Positions 42,238 through 53,657 of a stretch of 64,000 nt of DNA are shown here, piece by piece. A program made the translations under genes and the position numbers. The DNA is from Lepidodermella squamata. Lineage: Eukaryota; Gastrotricha. Every line of letters starts with the position of its first letter. Position 1 is the stretch's first letter. The notes below the pieces were generated by a model, which was given only the letters and a program-made list of their open reading frames with translations, searched no databases and was not told where the DNA came from. The stretch is taken from contig JBLDXI010000029.1 of the NCBI GenBank assembly GCA_047495785.1, positions 3,286,001-3,350,000 of the forward strand, given 5' to 3'.

Positions 42238-43020
42238 AGATGAGCCGTGCTGTGAAAAGTTCGAATAAAAAGCGATAGATTTTTACATTTATTTGTTGTG
42301 GAACTCTCAGAGAGAAAAATAGCTGAATGTGGAAGGTAACATTTTTGTGGGAAAATGCTGTCTGCCACCCCCTTAGACCATGAAAAACTGGTTGTTGACA
42401 TGCGACATGCAAGGATATGGCTTCTTTAAAGCTCAGGGTAGCCCTAAACAGAAATGTGACTGGAACGTGATTAAAACTATGATCGCACCCTGGGAGTCGC
42501 AGACGAGTGAAGATGAGTAAATCGAGTACGACGAGTTCGTATATAGGTTATAGGTATATAAACGATTTACCTACTAGTGCAGTATCAAAAATAGCGAATT
42601 GGCACAAGTTCATCCTACTATTATTTTTATTCCGTCAATTTTACCTGCCTAAACTAACCTGTAAACACTAGCTTGCCGTGAACTCGTTTCATATAAAAAC
42701 ATACCGGACATACCGAGCTAATAATTTACACACGTGTAGGAGGTTATTGATAATCGTCTCCATGATTTTTTCCCATTTGGCTTTGTAGCTTCCAGCCATA
42801 CATAAAAACCTATGAGCCATGAAAACCTCAATTTTTGACCATTTTACTCAAAATGACGGTAACTATTCATTAGACGCCAAATTTAACTTTGGGCAAACAA
42901 TTCGGCCTCAAATGTTTGCTGAGGCTAGCGTTGCTGCTGAGATACCGATCCTTTACATTGTTTTTGACTGAATAACAAGCTTAAAATAACAGAATTCTTA
43001 CTGTGCTGCAGTCATAAGTA
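42238..43020. other. Intergenic stretch
   Basis: Probable 3' UTR of the preceding gene and AT-rich spacer; no gene or clear repeat seen. Confidence 0.4.
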
Positions 43021-45118
43021 ATGGATGTATTATTGTCAGTGTGGTATACGGTTATAACCACGGTTTTAACTAGCCGGTTATAACCGAGTTTTAACCGGTC
43101 ATTTCAAAATTGATTTTAACCAACTGTCGTTTAAACTCCCTAAATCCCAGCTGATTTTGATTTGAAAATTTGAATTTGAATTTTGAATTTCGATCGCCAT
43201 GTTGATCGGCTTATAAATCCAGCATATTACATGGCTGATTTCAACCCCAGCTGTGGACCCCACCTTGGGGACGAAAATATTAATGAGGAAGAAGTGCCAG
43301 TTTGCTCGCGATGGTCTTCTCGCAGCTGATCTCGCACCAGGTTCCGTTGACTTACTGAGAGCCAAATGCCCCAGTATTAAGGTGGTCTCGCAGCTGGTGT
43401 TGACATAGGAGCCTTGTTTCTAGCTCAATCACACATCATACATGACTGGTCATTTCTCAAGGTATTTACACAATAATTAACCTCTTAGTCTGTAGGTATT
43501 TACTCGAAAATCAAAAGTCGAAAATTTGCCTAACCTTCTGGGGCTTAGCGACAGTAAATAACGGCGGGTGTGACCTGCAACCTGCAACTCCTGCTTAACC
43601 TCGCAGCAAATAATCCCATCTAATCCTATTTAATTTCAATGCGCCATTAAATCACTGAGCTAAAGAATTATCTCGACTTTAGACCTCATCTTGAAGAACA
43701 GGCTGTCGCTAGCAACTGTCAATAATTGTTTGTTTACCAAGGATTTATGCGAGGCGAGCAGCGTTCGTTGAGCGCGAACGTAAAAAGCAAATAAACAGCT
43801 CTTTTCAAAATGTAGGTGGAAGAAACACCTATCACCTATCATAATAATTTTCGAAGGGGACCTTGAACTGAAAACATTGCTATCGAGGAAATTGATGTAT
43901 TGTTGGCCCTAGAATTTGAGTAAACTAATAAGTGAGTCTTCTAGTGTAAATTATGAATAAAAACAACTCTTTTCGATAACTTTTGATCGGGTTTAGTAAA
44001 AACTGGTTGAAACCGCGGTTTTAACTGAGTTAAAACCAAAAGTTGGTTAATTCCGAATTAACTTAGGTCAATATACCACACTGATTATTGTATTTTATAT
44101 GTCGATTTCTTTTCTTTTTCCTAAATGCCGGTGAGCTATATATTTCTTTCATTTTTTATTTATTTAAAAAACACTGAAAACAGCTATTTTTAACTATCTG
44201 CTGCTCGAGTATTCGCCATTTGGGGCACTTCAAAAAAGTAACTCCTCAAAATTCCAAAGGTTATCAATTTGTTTAAGAAATGTTAAAGTTTCTCTAGTCT
44301 GGACTAATGGCGACGTTAATGTACCCCTCATCATCACCGTAATTTCTTCACGAAGCAATTTCGAGAAGAGGCAAGCTGTGAGAGAGACATGGGGCAACCG
44401 AACTTATCTCACATCAAATCTCGGCTCTCAAATTCTTGGACCGTTTTTCGTGGTAGGAAAATCGGAGAAAGATGACGGTTGCCAAGATCGATTGGACGCT
44501 GAAATCGCGGCTCATGGCGATTTGATAGTCGTGCCTGCTTTGGATACCTATCGCATGCTTACCCCCAAGGTATTAGAAGCCTTCCGCTGGGTACAGGGCT
44601 TAGCGAATGTGCGAAAGTACTACCTGGTTAAGACGGATGATGATGCTTATGTCAATTTAGTCGCGATAGCTCGAACTTACCATCGAGTGATGAAGATTAG
44701 AAACCGAAGGCTGGACAAATCATTCTATTGCTACGTAGTTTCCGGGGCCCCTGTCATTCGAGCTAAAGATTCAATTTACTACGTCACACCAGAGAGCTAT
44801 GTTCCAGATCGGTATCCCGACTTCTGCTCCGGTATTGGGTACATCTTTCAAGTTGGCCTTCTAGACCTAATGATGCCAGGAATCATGGCTAGAATGGAGC
44901 ATTTTGTACCAAATGAAGACGCGTTCTATACCGGGATAGTTGTGCAAGACCTGAAGGTACGGCATTATTCCGTGAAAAATGCCGTTGTCCTTGGTACATC
45001 GTGGACTGATGAAGGACTATGTGGCGATGCAGCTAGAATGGATCTTGTTCATCGGCTGCAGGCACGTGAAATGCGCCGATTACATTCGTGCTCACTAGCT
45101 ATTAGAGCTAAGTCTTGA
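43021..45118 (+). CDS. Beta-1,3-galactosyltransferase-like GT31 enzyme 2, exon 1 split by hAT
   Basis: Exons 44184-44237 (54 bases, as in GT31 enzyme 1) and 44298-45118 are intact and carry NFEKRQAVRETWGNR, GPFFVVGKSE, YYLVKTDDDAYVN, DFCSGIGYIFQVG and NEDAFYTGIV. The first coding exon is broken: ATG at 43021 and codons to 43036 continue, after the hAT element at 43037-44083 and its duplicated ATTATTGT, at 44092-44130. Without the insert the exon is 55 bases, phase 1, ending in a GTGAGC donor, matching its paralogues; the whole would be 309 residues. With the insert the frame shifts and meets TGA at the element border. It is a very recent loss, or it uses another start or splices the insert. 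Confidence 0.75.
43037..44083. mobile_element. hAT-type element inside a coding exon
   Basis: It starts CAGTGTGGTATA and ends TATACCACACTG, with perfect 8-bp duplications ATTATTGT at 43029-43036 and 44084-44091. Terminal GGTTATAACC-type and GGTTTTAAC words are repeated near both ends. At 1047 bp it shows no transposase. It shares CAGTGTGGT ends with the element at 2052. Confidence 0.9.
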
Positions 45119-45442
45119 ATTGTATGAAACTGAGAATTTCTAAAAAAATAAAGTCACTAAAAGCGAGACCATTAGCGAGTTCTTTTTCGCCATTGGTGTC
45201 ATTTTCGTACTACATCAGACATCAGCCAAAATCACAAATTCCCTCACTCGCCAAGATATAAAATGATGGGATCCAATGAGATGATCATCCAAGTAAGGAC
45301 CTAACTATGCCTAAATCGCGAAAAAATGGGAATGTTCAGAAGTCATCGTTAGACCGGTTAGACCGCTTGAATTCAGCTCTGGAACCTCAAGTTTTCCCCT
45401 CAAAATTGTGCGGAAAATTTGAAACATATATAATATATAAAA

Positions 45443-45857
45443 CAGAGCTTTGGATTTGATTTGATTTGATTTCCGGCTTAAATCATGGACCTCCTTCAAT
45501 CAATCAAAATCAATCATTGTCCCAATTTTCCAGGACTAAATCAATCAAATCAAATCATCGAAACCCATAAATCGCAATAAATCGCGAAACATCGGAGTTT
45601 TCAGGAAGCTAGGGGCTTCGAAATGTCAAGAACTGAATGAAATAACGCGAATTTGAAATCACCATCTCTTTTTAAAGTAAATTAGCATAAAAAAATAGGA
45701 GAGATCTTAGTTTCGCGGTATCAAGTTTTTGGATTGCATCACCAAGGCCAAATCAAAAGCAATCAAATCAAAATGCTTCCCCGCGTAAATCAATCATTTC
45801 AAATCGAAATCAATGAAAATAGGGTCTAAATCAAATCAAATCAAATCCAAAGCACTG
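45443..45857. mobile_element. hAT-type MITE with GATTT/AAATC ends
   Basis: It begins CAGAGCTTTGGATTTGATTT and ends with the inverse AAATCAAATCCAAAGCACTG (one mismatch in the first five bases). Perfect 8-bp duplications ATATAAAA lie at 45435-45442 and 45858-45865. The interior repeats AATCAATCAAATC words throughout. Non-autonomous, 415 bp. Confidence 0.85.
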
Positions 45858-46120
45858 ATATAAAACTGTTTTCTCATAGAATTTAGTTCGCATGGTCAGC
45901 ATAGAAATTTTTTATCCATATTAGCTGCTTACTATACAACAAACTATGTAGGGATTGACCATATAGTTTTTGCACGCGTGTATTTTGATGCAAGCTTTAA
46001 AAGCTTGATGCTACGCCTAATTACAAACAAAATAAAATAATAAACAGCCGAAAGAAATGCCCAAGCGGCATACAATTTTTCAAGTTGAGAAAGGAAAGGA
46101 GACGTCCAGACTAATTTTAG

Positions 46121-47199
46121 ATGCTCGCCCTACCAAACTCAACAGGATGGCGTTACTTCTTATTTTTCGCAGGTATGTCACCAGGCAAATTTCTCAATTT
46201 TTTCCAGCTTCATCTAGACTAAATCTATACAGTTTCCTTAGTAAACGTGAAAGTGCCTAAAATGGCCATTGTTCCAGTTTTGGAATCAGGTATCACTAAC
46301 ACACCCAACCCAATTTTCGCTGAATTACATAATTTTCAGCAATCGGTTTTCGCTACGATGATGATAATATTGGGGATATGAAATTCATTATCACTGTCAT
46401 TTCGAGGCTATGCAACTTTGACAAGCGTCAAGCTATCAGAGAAACGTGGGGGAACCAAACGATGCTGAGGTCAAAACTTGGCCCCCAAATCTTTGGACCT
46501 TTCTTCATCATTGGTACTTTTGATTCTAATCAAAGGAACGTATCAAGTAATCAGGACTGCATGGGTCGATTGAGCGCTGAAATCGAAACACATCAGGACG
46601 TTTTTCAAGTATCAGCCATCGAGAAATATCGTCAACTTACGCTGAAGGTTTTCGAGTCCTTTAAATGGGTGCGGCGCCACCTTAATTTGACGAATCTCGA
46701 AAACGGTTACCTGGTGAAAACGGACGACGATGTTTATGTTGATTTGGTCGCTGTTTCCCGAGCTCACTATCGATCAATGGTGTCGCGTAGCGATAAGGTG
46801 GACAGTTCTTTCTATTGCTTCGTCCATTCTGGGGCTCCAGTTATTCGCGATCCTACGTCAAAACACTACGTCTCAAAGGAGAATTACGCCCCTGACTGGT
46901 ATCCGAAATTTTGCTCAGGAATCTGTTACATCTTCCAAGTCAGCCTTCTCGATCTCATGATACCAGAAATTAATAGGAATATGAACAATTCAGACCCGAA
47001 TGAAGACGCTTTCTTTACAGGGATCATCGCGGAGCGTCTCAAGTTACGACACAGATCGATTAAAAGCGCAGTCCCCTTTGCTTTCCCGGCTGAAGAGGAT
47101 AAAGTCTGTCAAAAGGGCAGGAACAAATTGCTGGCTCACCCCTTGGGACCCCGTGAAATGCTAACACTTCATAAATGTCGCGAAAATAAAACTTTTTAA
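46121..47199 (+). CDS. Beta-1,3-galactosyltransferase-like GT31 enzyme 3
   Basis: The exon model 46121-46172, 46233-46289 and 46340-47199 gives 322 residues and reproduces the two short, phase-1 5' exons of its paralogues; the hydrophobic anchor is around WRYFLFFAVSLVNV. The catalytic part is certain: NFDKRQAIRETWGNQ, GPFFIIGTF, YLVKTDDDVYVD, KFCSGICYIFQVS and NEDAFFTGIIAERL. AATAAA lies inside the last codons (47185-47190), and the stop is only two bases from the stop of the convergent GT92-b gene. The first-exon choice is less sure than the rest. Confidence 0.82.
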
Positions 47200-47201
47200 T
47201 T

Positions 47202-48503
47202 TTATTCTGAAATTAAAGTGATGGGATTAGATTTCATTTTGAAGTTGTTTAGTCTCTGGCTTAGAATCGGGTCGAATCTCATCGCGAAGGTCTCGTCCTT
47301 CTCAGGGATAGGGGTTAGTCCTCCGATCGTTAGCCTATCGAAGAAAATCGTCCTGATTTGATTGTAAGGATCCGCATGATTTTCCCCGAGTTTCAGCTCA
47401 GTTTGCGTTACGTAAGATACATTAGGAGTTCGGACTATTACGTCGCTGATTTGATAGTCAAACGTTGGGTGCTTGTTCCTCCAAGTCCAGTTTAAAACTC
47501 GGCTGTAACCGAGGGTCCTCACTAAATCAGGCTTCGCCGTAGTATTCAAGCTGGAAAATCGCCATGGGTGCACCATTAAGCCGCCGATCAGAGGTTGTGT
47601 GACTACCTTTCGAATTGCCTCTACCATATGCTTCCCGTATGGATCCATGAATCGGTCTGTTGAATGAAATGAAACATAAACAGCTCGCGGTTTGAATCGG
47701 TATAAACAGTCGTTCATTGCACTGCTATCTAGGAAGTATTGATCAACCGCTCGAAAATTCCACGGAATCAAAGTTAAAATTTTCTCATCCAAATATGGCT
47801 TTAAAAAGGACGAAAGCTCTTTAAAGTCTTCATGTGAGACGTAGATAATGAAATGTTCGAAATCGGTCAATCTGTGATATTCAATCCACTCGGGTATTGT
47901 AATAAATTTCCGCCTATCAGTTACAAAGGAGCAACTCGTTAGTGAGAAATTACGAGGCGCGGAATTGAGCTCATTTGAATTAAGGCAGACGTTTTCGTAA
48001 GTTTGTATAATCGAATGTTTCGAAATAGCACGGATGTCTATTTTTTGCCCAGGGTATAAAACGCGGTTTAAATTATCCGAGATGTCAAATTTTAGTATCA
48101 GGGTGTCTAAATGGGTATTTGGCAACTTGCCAACCGCCTTGAAATCGAACCGAATTCCATCAACCGAGCCTCGCCATTTCGAATCCGCCCACCACTTTCG
48201 GTAATTCCAGTAGGTAAATTGCCAGTTTGAAAGTTTCTTCGACGCGAAAATTGCGTATAAAACAGGGTGGCCTTTCCTTGTCGAACGGAATACGCTTAGG
48301 AGATACGGCGCGTTGTTATCTCCAGTAGGAGGCGGGAGATCGGCAATTGAGTTCCTGCTACAGCTTGTCAGGCCAGTTTTTGATTGATTTCGAAATTCCC
48401 TCCTTTCCAGCCATCGTATTATCGGGGCCCATGTTAGATTCGCAGATATCAGTAACAGCACACCTGCTACAATTCTAGCACTTAGAATTCGTTTTTTATT
48501 CAT
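47202..48503 (-). CDS. Divergent GT92 protein (GT92-b), DxD motif altered
   Basis: A single exon of 433 residues with an N-terminal anchor (RIVAGVLLLISANLTWAP). GT92 landmarks remain: NFSLTSCSFV, FITIPEWIEYHRLTDFEHF, IIYVSHEDF, LTLIPWNF and SSAMNDCLYRF. The position of the family's D-D-E-F motif reads VSFHSTDRFMDP, so the first Asp and Glu are lost. It may be a catalytically dead or altered member. Its AATAAA overlaps the TAA stop, placing its 3' UTR across the end of GT31 enzyme 3. Confidence 0.75.
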   Translation of the reverse strand: MNKKRILSARIVAGVLLLISANLTWAPIIRWLERREFRNQSKTGLTSCSRNSIADLPPPTGDNNAPYLLSVFRSTRKGHPVLYAIFASKKLSNWQFTYWNYRKWWADSKWRGSVDGIRFDFKAVGKLPNTHLDTLILKFDISDNLNRVLYPGQKIDIRAISKHSIIQTYENVCLNSNELNSAPRNFSLTSCSFVTDRRKFITIPEWIEYHRLTDFEHFIIYVSHEDFKELSSFLKPYLDEKILTLIPWNFRAVDQYFLDSSAMNDCLYRFKPRAVYVSFHSTDRFMDPYGKHMVEAIRKVVTQPLIGGLMVHPWRFSSLNTTAKPDLVRTLGYSRVLNWTWRNKHPTFDYQISDVIVRTPNVSYVTQTELKLGENHADPYNQIRTIFFDRLTIGGLTPIPEKDETFAMRFDPILSQRLNNFKMKSNPITLISE

Positions 48504-48646
48504 TTTACCTTTAAAATCTTAACTTGATTCCGGCTTTGCGTTACCAAGCCTCCAATTCAAGATTTCTGATTTTGAGAGATGAAGCCAATCCCACGAAGTT
48601 TGGAATAGTCTTGAAATGAGAGGTAAAGTGTCACTGGGGGCCCGAA

Positions 48647-50982
48647 ATGAATTTACGTATTACGCGGCCATTTATTACCCCGGCAATATATTGCTACGTC
48701 ACTTTACGAGGCCTTTTCGAAGCTTTCAGCCCTAAGCCAGTGATTCAAGAAATTCCTCTGCCTCCGATAAATTTCGAAAATTTAACAGCTGAATGCAGTT
48801 CATTTTCGTCGAAATTCACGTCTTGTGGTAAGCAACCACAATGTCTCTACGGCCGAGACGCGATAAGTCAATTTCCCTTTACAAATGCACCGAAATTTGA
48901 CCCGAAAAAAGCTGCAGAGGAGGACGATCAAGACGCGATAACAGAACATATTCGCTCGATATATTATTCAAGGATTAGGCAAAAATTGTCATCGCTATCT
49001 TGCAGGAATTCGGTGTGTCGACCGAAATTTATGGTCTACACGTGTACTGGAGAATGTTGCGGCTGGGGAGATCGGCTACGAGGGATAACTACCATGTTTT
49101 ACGCCGCGCTTCTCACAGATTCAATTATGCTAATCGACGCCAGATATCCGTTGCCGCTTGATCAATTTTTCGTTATAAATACCGAACTTTACGGTGTTCA
49201 TAACGATATTCTGAGGGCCAAGCAGGAAGAGAGGTGTTTGTTGAACCAGCCCGACGCGTTTTATCAAGAGGTGAAGATGAACTCTGACGACGATTTTCGC
49301 GGTGCAGTCGTCAGATTTTACCAGGATTATCTGCCTGATAAGAAGACTAAGGTTGGCGTCAAAGTTCAGACTAATACAATGGTTGGCGTTGGAGAGCTGT
49401 TAGCCAGGCGGGATTTGTTTGGAGAGCTTGCGAAGGTCTATGGACTGCATGAGTACACCAATATACAGTTGGTTTCGGCCGCTACTCGGATTTTAGTTGG
49501 AAAACCGCAGCCGAGGCTTGAAGCTTTCGCTCAACAGGCGTGGCAACGAATTTTCAATCAGCCATATAACAAGTCAACCCCAAAAATTGGTAAGGCTAAG
49601 GGCGAATTTCTGAATATAATGATCACCTGGGACTTAGGACATAGGAACATCCGTTTGAAATATCAATTTGTTAGTTTGCCATTTCTCCCTACCCACTTCA
49701 ATAATTCTCGTGTTTTTGACTGGAAATCGAATATTAGAATTTAAAATTTAATTCCCAACTTTTGGCCCAGCGAACTGGGGAAGGGGGAGGGGGGTACGAT
49801 ACCCTCCATTCCAGTGTGCGAAATAGGATCCGGGAGCTGAGGTGCTTAGCGGTAGGACCTAGCCGAAACAATCAGAGGGGCCCCACTGTGGAGGTTTTTT
49901 TCAGCCGTCCTCTGGTTTCTCCCGGAGTCCCGGAGCTGGGGTGTCGCGACAGTACTTCGCACCCTGTCCCACCCTCCCTCCCCCTTCCTTCATATTGGTT
50001 ATTTAACTGGTTAGGGTTGAGGTTAGGTTTAGGGTTAAAGGCTGGGTCTTAGAGATTTGGTATGTAGTGAATTCAATAGGGTAAACCGCCCTAATTCGGC
50101 AGGAAAACGTTATGGTTACATAAAAACGTCTTCGGCACAAAATTTTACCCAATTCATGAGAAGGCCGAGAAAAAATATTAAAATTGAACGAGTATACAAT
50201 TTGGGCCAGAAAATCCAACTTTTATACAAAATTGCGACAATGATATAACCGGCGCTCACTTGCGTGCGACAGCTGCTGCGCACAAATGGTGCGTCGCCTG
50301 AATTTCTCCTTTTAGGGTTGCGTAATTGATGGTTGGACCCACCTACCCCTAAAAAGAAATTTCAAAATACCTCAAGGCGGCCGAGAACGATCCCGCCAAA
50401 GTCGGACATTTTTTATGCAGAATTAGGGTGGTTTACCCTAATTGGGTAACGAATTCATTACTATACGAAAATAATCCACCTTGCATTTTTTGAATTTTCC
50501 AAGGTATCCACATACGAATCGACACATCTTACAGAGTATTGACGAGCCAACTGCACTGCATAATACCAGAACTTCGCCGTATTATTGCGGAATACAAAAT
50601 GCGGAAGCCGTTGATCTACATTGCAAATGACAACCCTGAAGCCATAAGCAAGCTGATCAGAGCACTGTGGGTGAAGCATAGGATAAAGGCGTACCAACCT
50701 ATCGATGACGTTCGCCACATCGACGGCATTTTAATTGATAAGGAGCCGTGGCTAAGCTGGAATGCGACAAAGCGTTGGGAAATTGTTGCGGCGACGTATC
50801 GCGACTGGTTGTTCCTATCGCGGATGGACTATCTTATTGTGAGTAGGAGCGGATTTTCAGAATCAGCTGCTTACATGTCTCGCGTCCCTACGCGCCGCTT
50901 TTTGCACAAGCACCGCGACAAATGCTTATTCGATGACTTCAACGCAATTCAAAAATGGGAATTCCCTAGCCAAGATACCTAG
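48647..50982 (+). CDS. Fucosyltransferase-like membrane enzyme
   Basis: Exons 48647-49589 and 50504-50982 join in phase to 473 residues. An N-terminal hydrophobic stretch (PAIYCYVTLRGLF) suggests a type II Golgi protein. The centre has YTCTGECCGWGDRLRGITTM then LLTDSIMLIDA, the GWGDR-type nucleotide-sugar region of alpha-fucosyltransferase-fold proteins; the splice creates GIHIRIDTSYR, like the HIR motif of these enzymes; and DYLIVSRSGFSESAAYMSRVP matches their C-terminal motif. It probably transfers fucose from GDP-fucose; linkage unknown. The intron carries a TIR element ending about 40 bases before the acceptor. Confidence 0.7.
50060..50466. mobile_element. MITE-like element in FUT-like intron
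   Basis: The left end (GTATGTAGTGAATTC, then AGGGTAAACCGCCCTAATTC) is mirrored on the right (GAATTAGGGTGGTTTACCCT, then GAATTCATTACTATAC) as an imperfect inverted repeat of about 45 bp. No coding frame or target duplication was identified. Confidence 0.6.
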
Positions 50983-51673
50983 CCAATAGACTTTTTTACT
51001 GACATTGAACAACAGGAGCACTAGAAATTAATAAAATGACGACCCAGAATCTTATTTTCTCTGCGACTTTCCCCGCTTGAAGAAGTATCAGAGGCATCCA
51101 TTTGTAAGCAAGTGAGCTTATCTGATACTGATTCTCACTATATAGAAAATTCAGGCGATTTCCTAACAAGAATCCCCTATGGCTGGAACGGCTCAAAAAA
51201 GTCAGAACTTTTGGGCAGCATTTTGTCAGAATTCGCCTCAAAACACCCCAGACCTTAGGTAACACATTTTCTTGACAATCTAAGGCGAGCCACAAGAACA
51301 TCGAAAATCTCAATTTTACTTTGGGGTTTCAGATCGAAATTACACATCTCTGCGGCTCCTAAATTCCTAAATTTCCTAAACAATCTTCAAAAATGCATCT
51401 CCATTGTGACCCACTTTTAAGGCTTTCTCACGTCGGGTCGTAAGTTTGTACTAGAAAGCTTGCCAGAGTGACAAGGCAATCCTATTTATCACCGTGAAAG
51501 CTTTTAAAGTTTGTGCATTGTTTAATTCGCCCAATCTACGCGTAATAAAAAAAATAGCTTACGCTTCCCTGCGTCTAGACAAGCCATCTGAGAAAGCATG
51601 GTAATTTGGATTATCCATCGCTTCCAACAATGCTGTCAAGGAATAAGCATATATCCCCCTTAACATTCGAACC
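50983..51673. other. Intergenic; promoter side of GT92-c
   Basis: From about 51440 the sequence matches the region upstream of GT92-d (53450-53600), sharing AAGCTTGCCAGAG and GCGTCTAGACAAGCC, which may include shared promoter or 5' UTR elements. Confidence 0.45.
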
Positions 51674-53056
51674 ATGTTTACAAAAAGGCATTGCTCATTG
51701 GCGATAAGCTCTGCTTTCGTAGCTATCATGGCATTTTGCATGAAATATCCATACCTTGAAAAGCCAATTTGGACACGACGAGTGGAGCCAAAATTAGTGA
51801 GTGCCTTCGCAAAATGCGACTTGCTTCACCAGAAATGGGAGATGAGCAATTTAGCGAAGAGCGCGTCATGCTTCTGCCGGCAACGAGCTCACCTCTACGC
51901 GAGCTATTCCCTGATGAAACTGGCTATGAAGGCTGAACCTCTGATTACGTCCATATTTCATCAAACTGACATACACGGCAATCAAGCTATTTATATCACT
52001 TTGTTACCTAGCCGAATAACGATCAATGGGACTGATTACGATACAGCAGATCCCTACCTGAAATTAGCTTACCGAACGAAATGGCAGGTGACAGCGAGAA
52101 ATGCTGAACGAATTGACTGCGATGCAGTTTCTACGACGCCTGAAACTAACACGAATTACGGGCCTATCATACTCAAATGTCCGATTCTAGGACAACATGT
52201 AACAGCAATAGGAGACATCAGCATTAACAAGTCTGGCTCAACTTTTCTTCACAGCGGAGTTTTGTGTGAGCAGCCTTTAACTCTGCAGAAACCGACTTTG
52301 AATCTAGCGATGTGCACTATGGTGAATGGTTATCATAAATCGCGAATTCCGGAATGGATCGAGTATCACTTATTAATGGGATTCGAACATTTTACTATCT
52401 ACGTCAATGACGCGAATTCATTAGAATTTTACGAATTTTTGAAATATTACCTTGTAAGAGGCGTCATAACGTTGGTGCCCTACGATTTCCACCTTAATTT
52501 CACCGAATTTCACTTTCAACACGCCCAGATTAACGAATGCCTCCATTTGTGGAAGGGCAAGGCGAAATGGGTTGGTTCGATTGATGTCGACGAGTTTTTC
52601 GAGGTTTTCGACGGGAATTTTCTCGATGCGATGGAATCTATTTATTCCGAGAATCCTTTAGTTGGCGGAGTTGGATTTAACACCCAATTTCACGGAAGGA
52701 CGACGAATGCTTCAGAGACTTATATTGGAAATCACATGATATCTCACGTTGTTCGCGACTATACATTTTTACTATCCTTTGCAGAGTACTACACGAGGCA
52801 AAAGGTGTTACTGAGGGCTGATAATGTCGTCTACAGCCTTGTGCATCAAGTGCTTGAGGGTGGCGCCGTGAAATACTTGGACTCTTTCACAGAGGGCAGA
52901 ATTGCGCATTTCAAAGACTTCTACGACAGGCCTCTCAACCCGCCAGACCACCGCAATCCAAACGTTCCAACGGTTCGCAAGCGCTATGGCGATGTTATCG
53001 AACAGAATCTTCAAAAATTTCTGCACTTTTTAGATCAACAGGTGAGAGCAGCGTAG
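51674..53056 (+). CDS. Glycosyltransferase family 92 protein (GT92-c)
   Basis: A single exon of 460 residues. MFTKRHCSLAISSAFVAIMA is the cytosolic start and membrane anchor. The luminal domain has SCFCRQRAHLYASYS, CTMVNGYHKSRIPEWIEYHL, FTIYVNDANSLEF, LVPYDFHLNFTEFHFQHAQI, the catalytic-type WVGSIDVDEFFEVF and LEGGAVKYLDSFTEGRIAHF. The DxDEF motif is intact, so it should be an active Golgi transferase of the GT92 type. It is the near twin of GT92-d. Confidence 0.88.
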   Translation: MFTKRHCSLAISSAFVAIMAFCMKYPYLEKPIWTRRVEPKLVSAFAKCDLLHQKWEMSNLAKSASCFCRQRAHLYASYSLMKLAMKAEPLITSIFHQTDIHGNQAIYITLLPSRITINGTDYDTADPYLKLAYRTKWQVTARNAERIDCDAVSTTPETNTNYGPIILKCPILGQHVTAIGDISINKSGSTFLHSGVLCEQPLTLQKPTLNLAMCTMVNGYHKSRIPEWIEYHLLMGFEHFTIYVNDANSLEFYEFLKYYLVRGVITLVPYDFHLNFTEFHFQHAQINECLHLWKGKAKWVGSIDVDEFFEVFDGNFLDAMESIYSENPLVGGVGFNTQFHGRTTNASETYIGNHMISHVVRDYTFLLSFAEYYTRQKVLLRADNVVYSLVHQVLEGGAVKYLDSFTEGRIAHFKDFYDRPLNPPDHRNPNVPTVRKRYGDVIEQNLQKFLHFLDQQVRAA

Positions 53057-53657
53057 CATCCGCACCTGGCTGAGCTTTCAATCTCTCCTGCGTTTTGGGA
53101 GGGTCTCTCATTTTGTATTGATAATAAATTTGATGATGTATTGCTTTCGTTGAAGTCTTTATGTGAAAATAGAAAATGGAACAGTGGGCGTAGTAGGATT
53201 CCCGAACTTCGAGCTTGTGCATTCCCATATTGAAATTTCACAAGTCAGAGTTGTTTTACTAGGCCGCTTATTGGCCAAGACATCTAAGCCACCTGCATTG
53301 ACGGAAAGACCCCTTGCGGCTCAATTCCGGGCGCCCGCATTTCCAAGCAGACCCCAATCAGTGGATGAAGCTTGAGAGAGCTCAATGGTGAGAGTGGACT
53401 TTTGCGCAAAATCGTAATTTTTATTACCTGGGCTCTGCTCTGTAGCTTAGTTGTCGATTGTCGAAGCTTGCCAGAGCAACAGGACAATCCTGCTATAATC
53501 AGTCTATCAACGCTTCTGCGTTGTGTTCCATTTTTGAGTAAATAAAAAATAAGCGTGCGCGTCTAGACAAGCCGTGTAAATTTGTCCGTCGGTTCATTCC
53601 ACTTATTATTTCACGCTGATCTCGAAATGAACGCATTTTCCAGTATGAATTCGCAAA

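Noticed and set aside
44092-44130. ATG at 44098 as the present start of GT31 enzyme 2
   Set aside because: That ATG is in the wrong phase for the 54-base second exon and leads to a stop in it.
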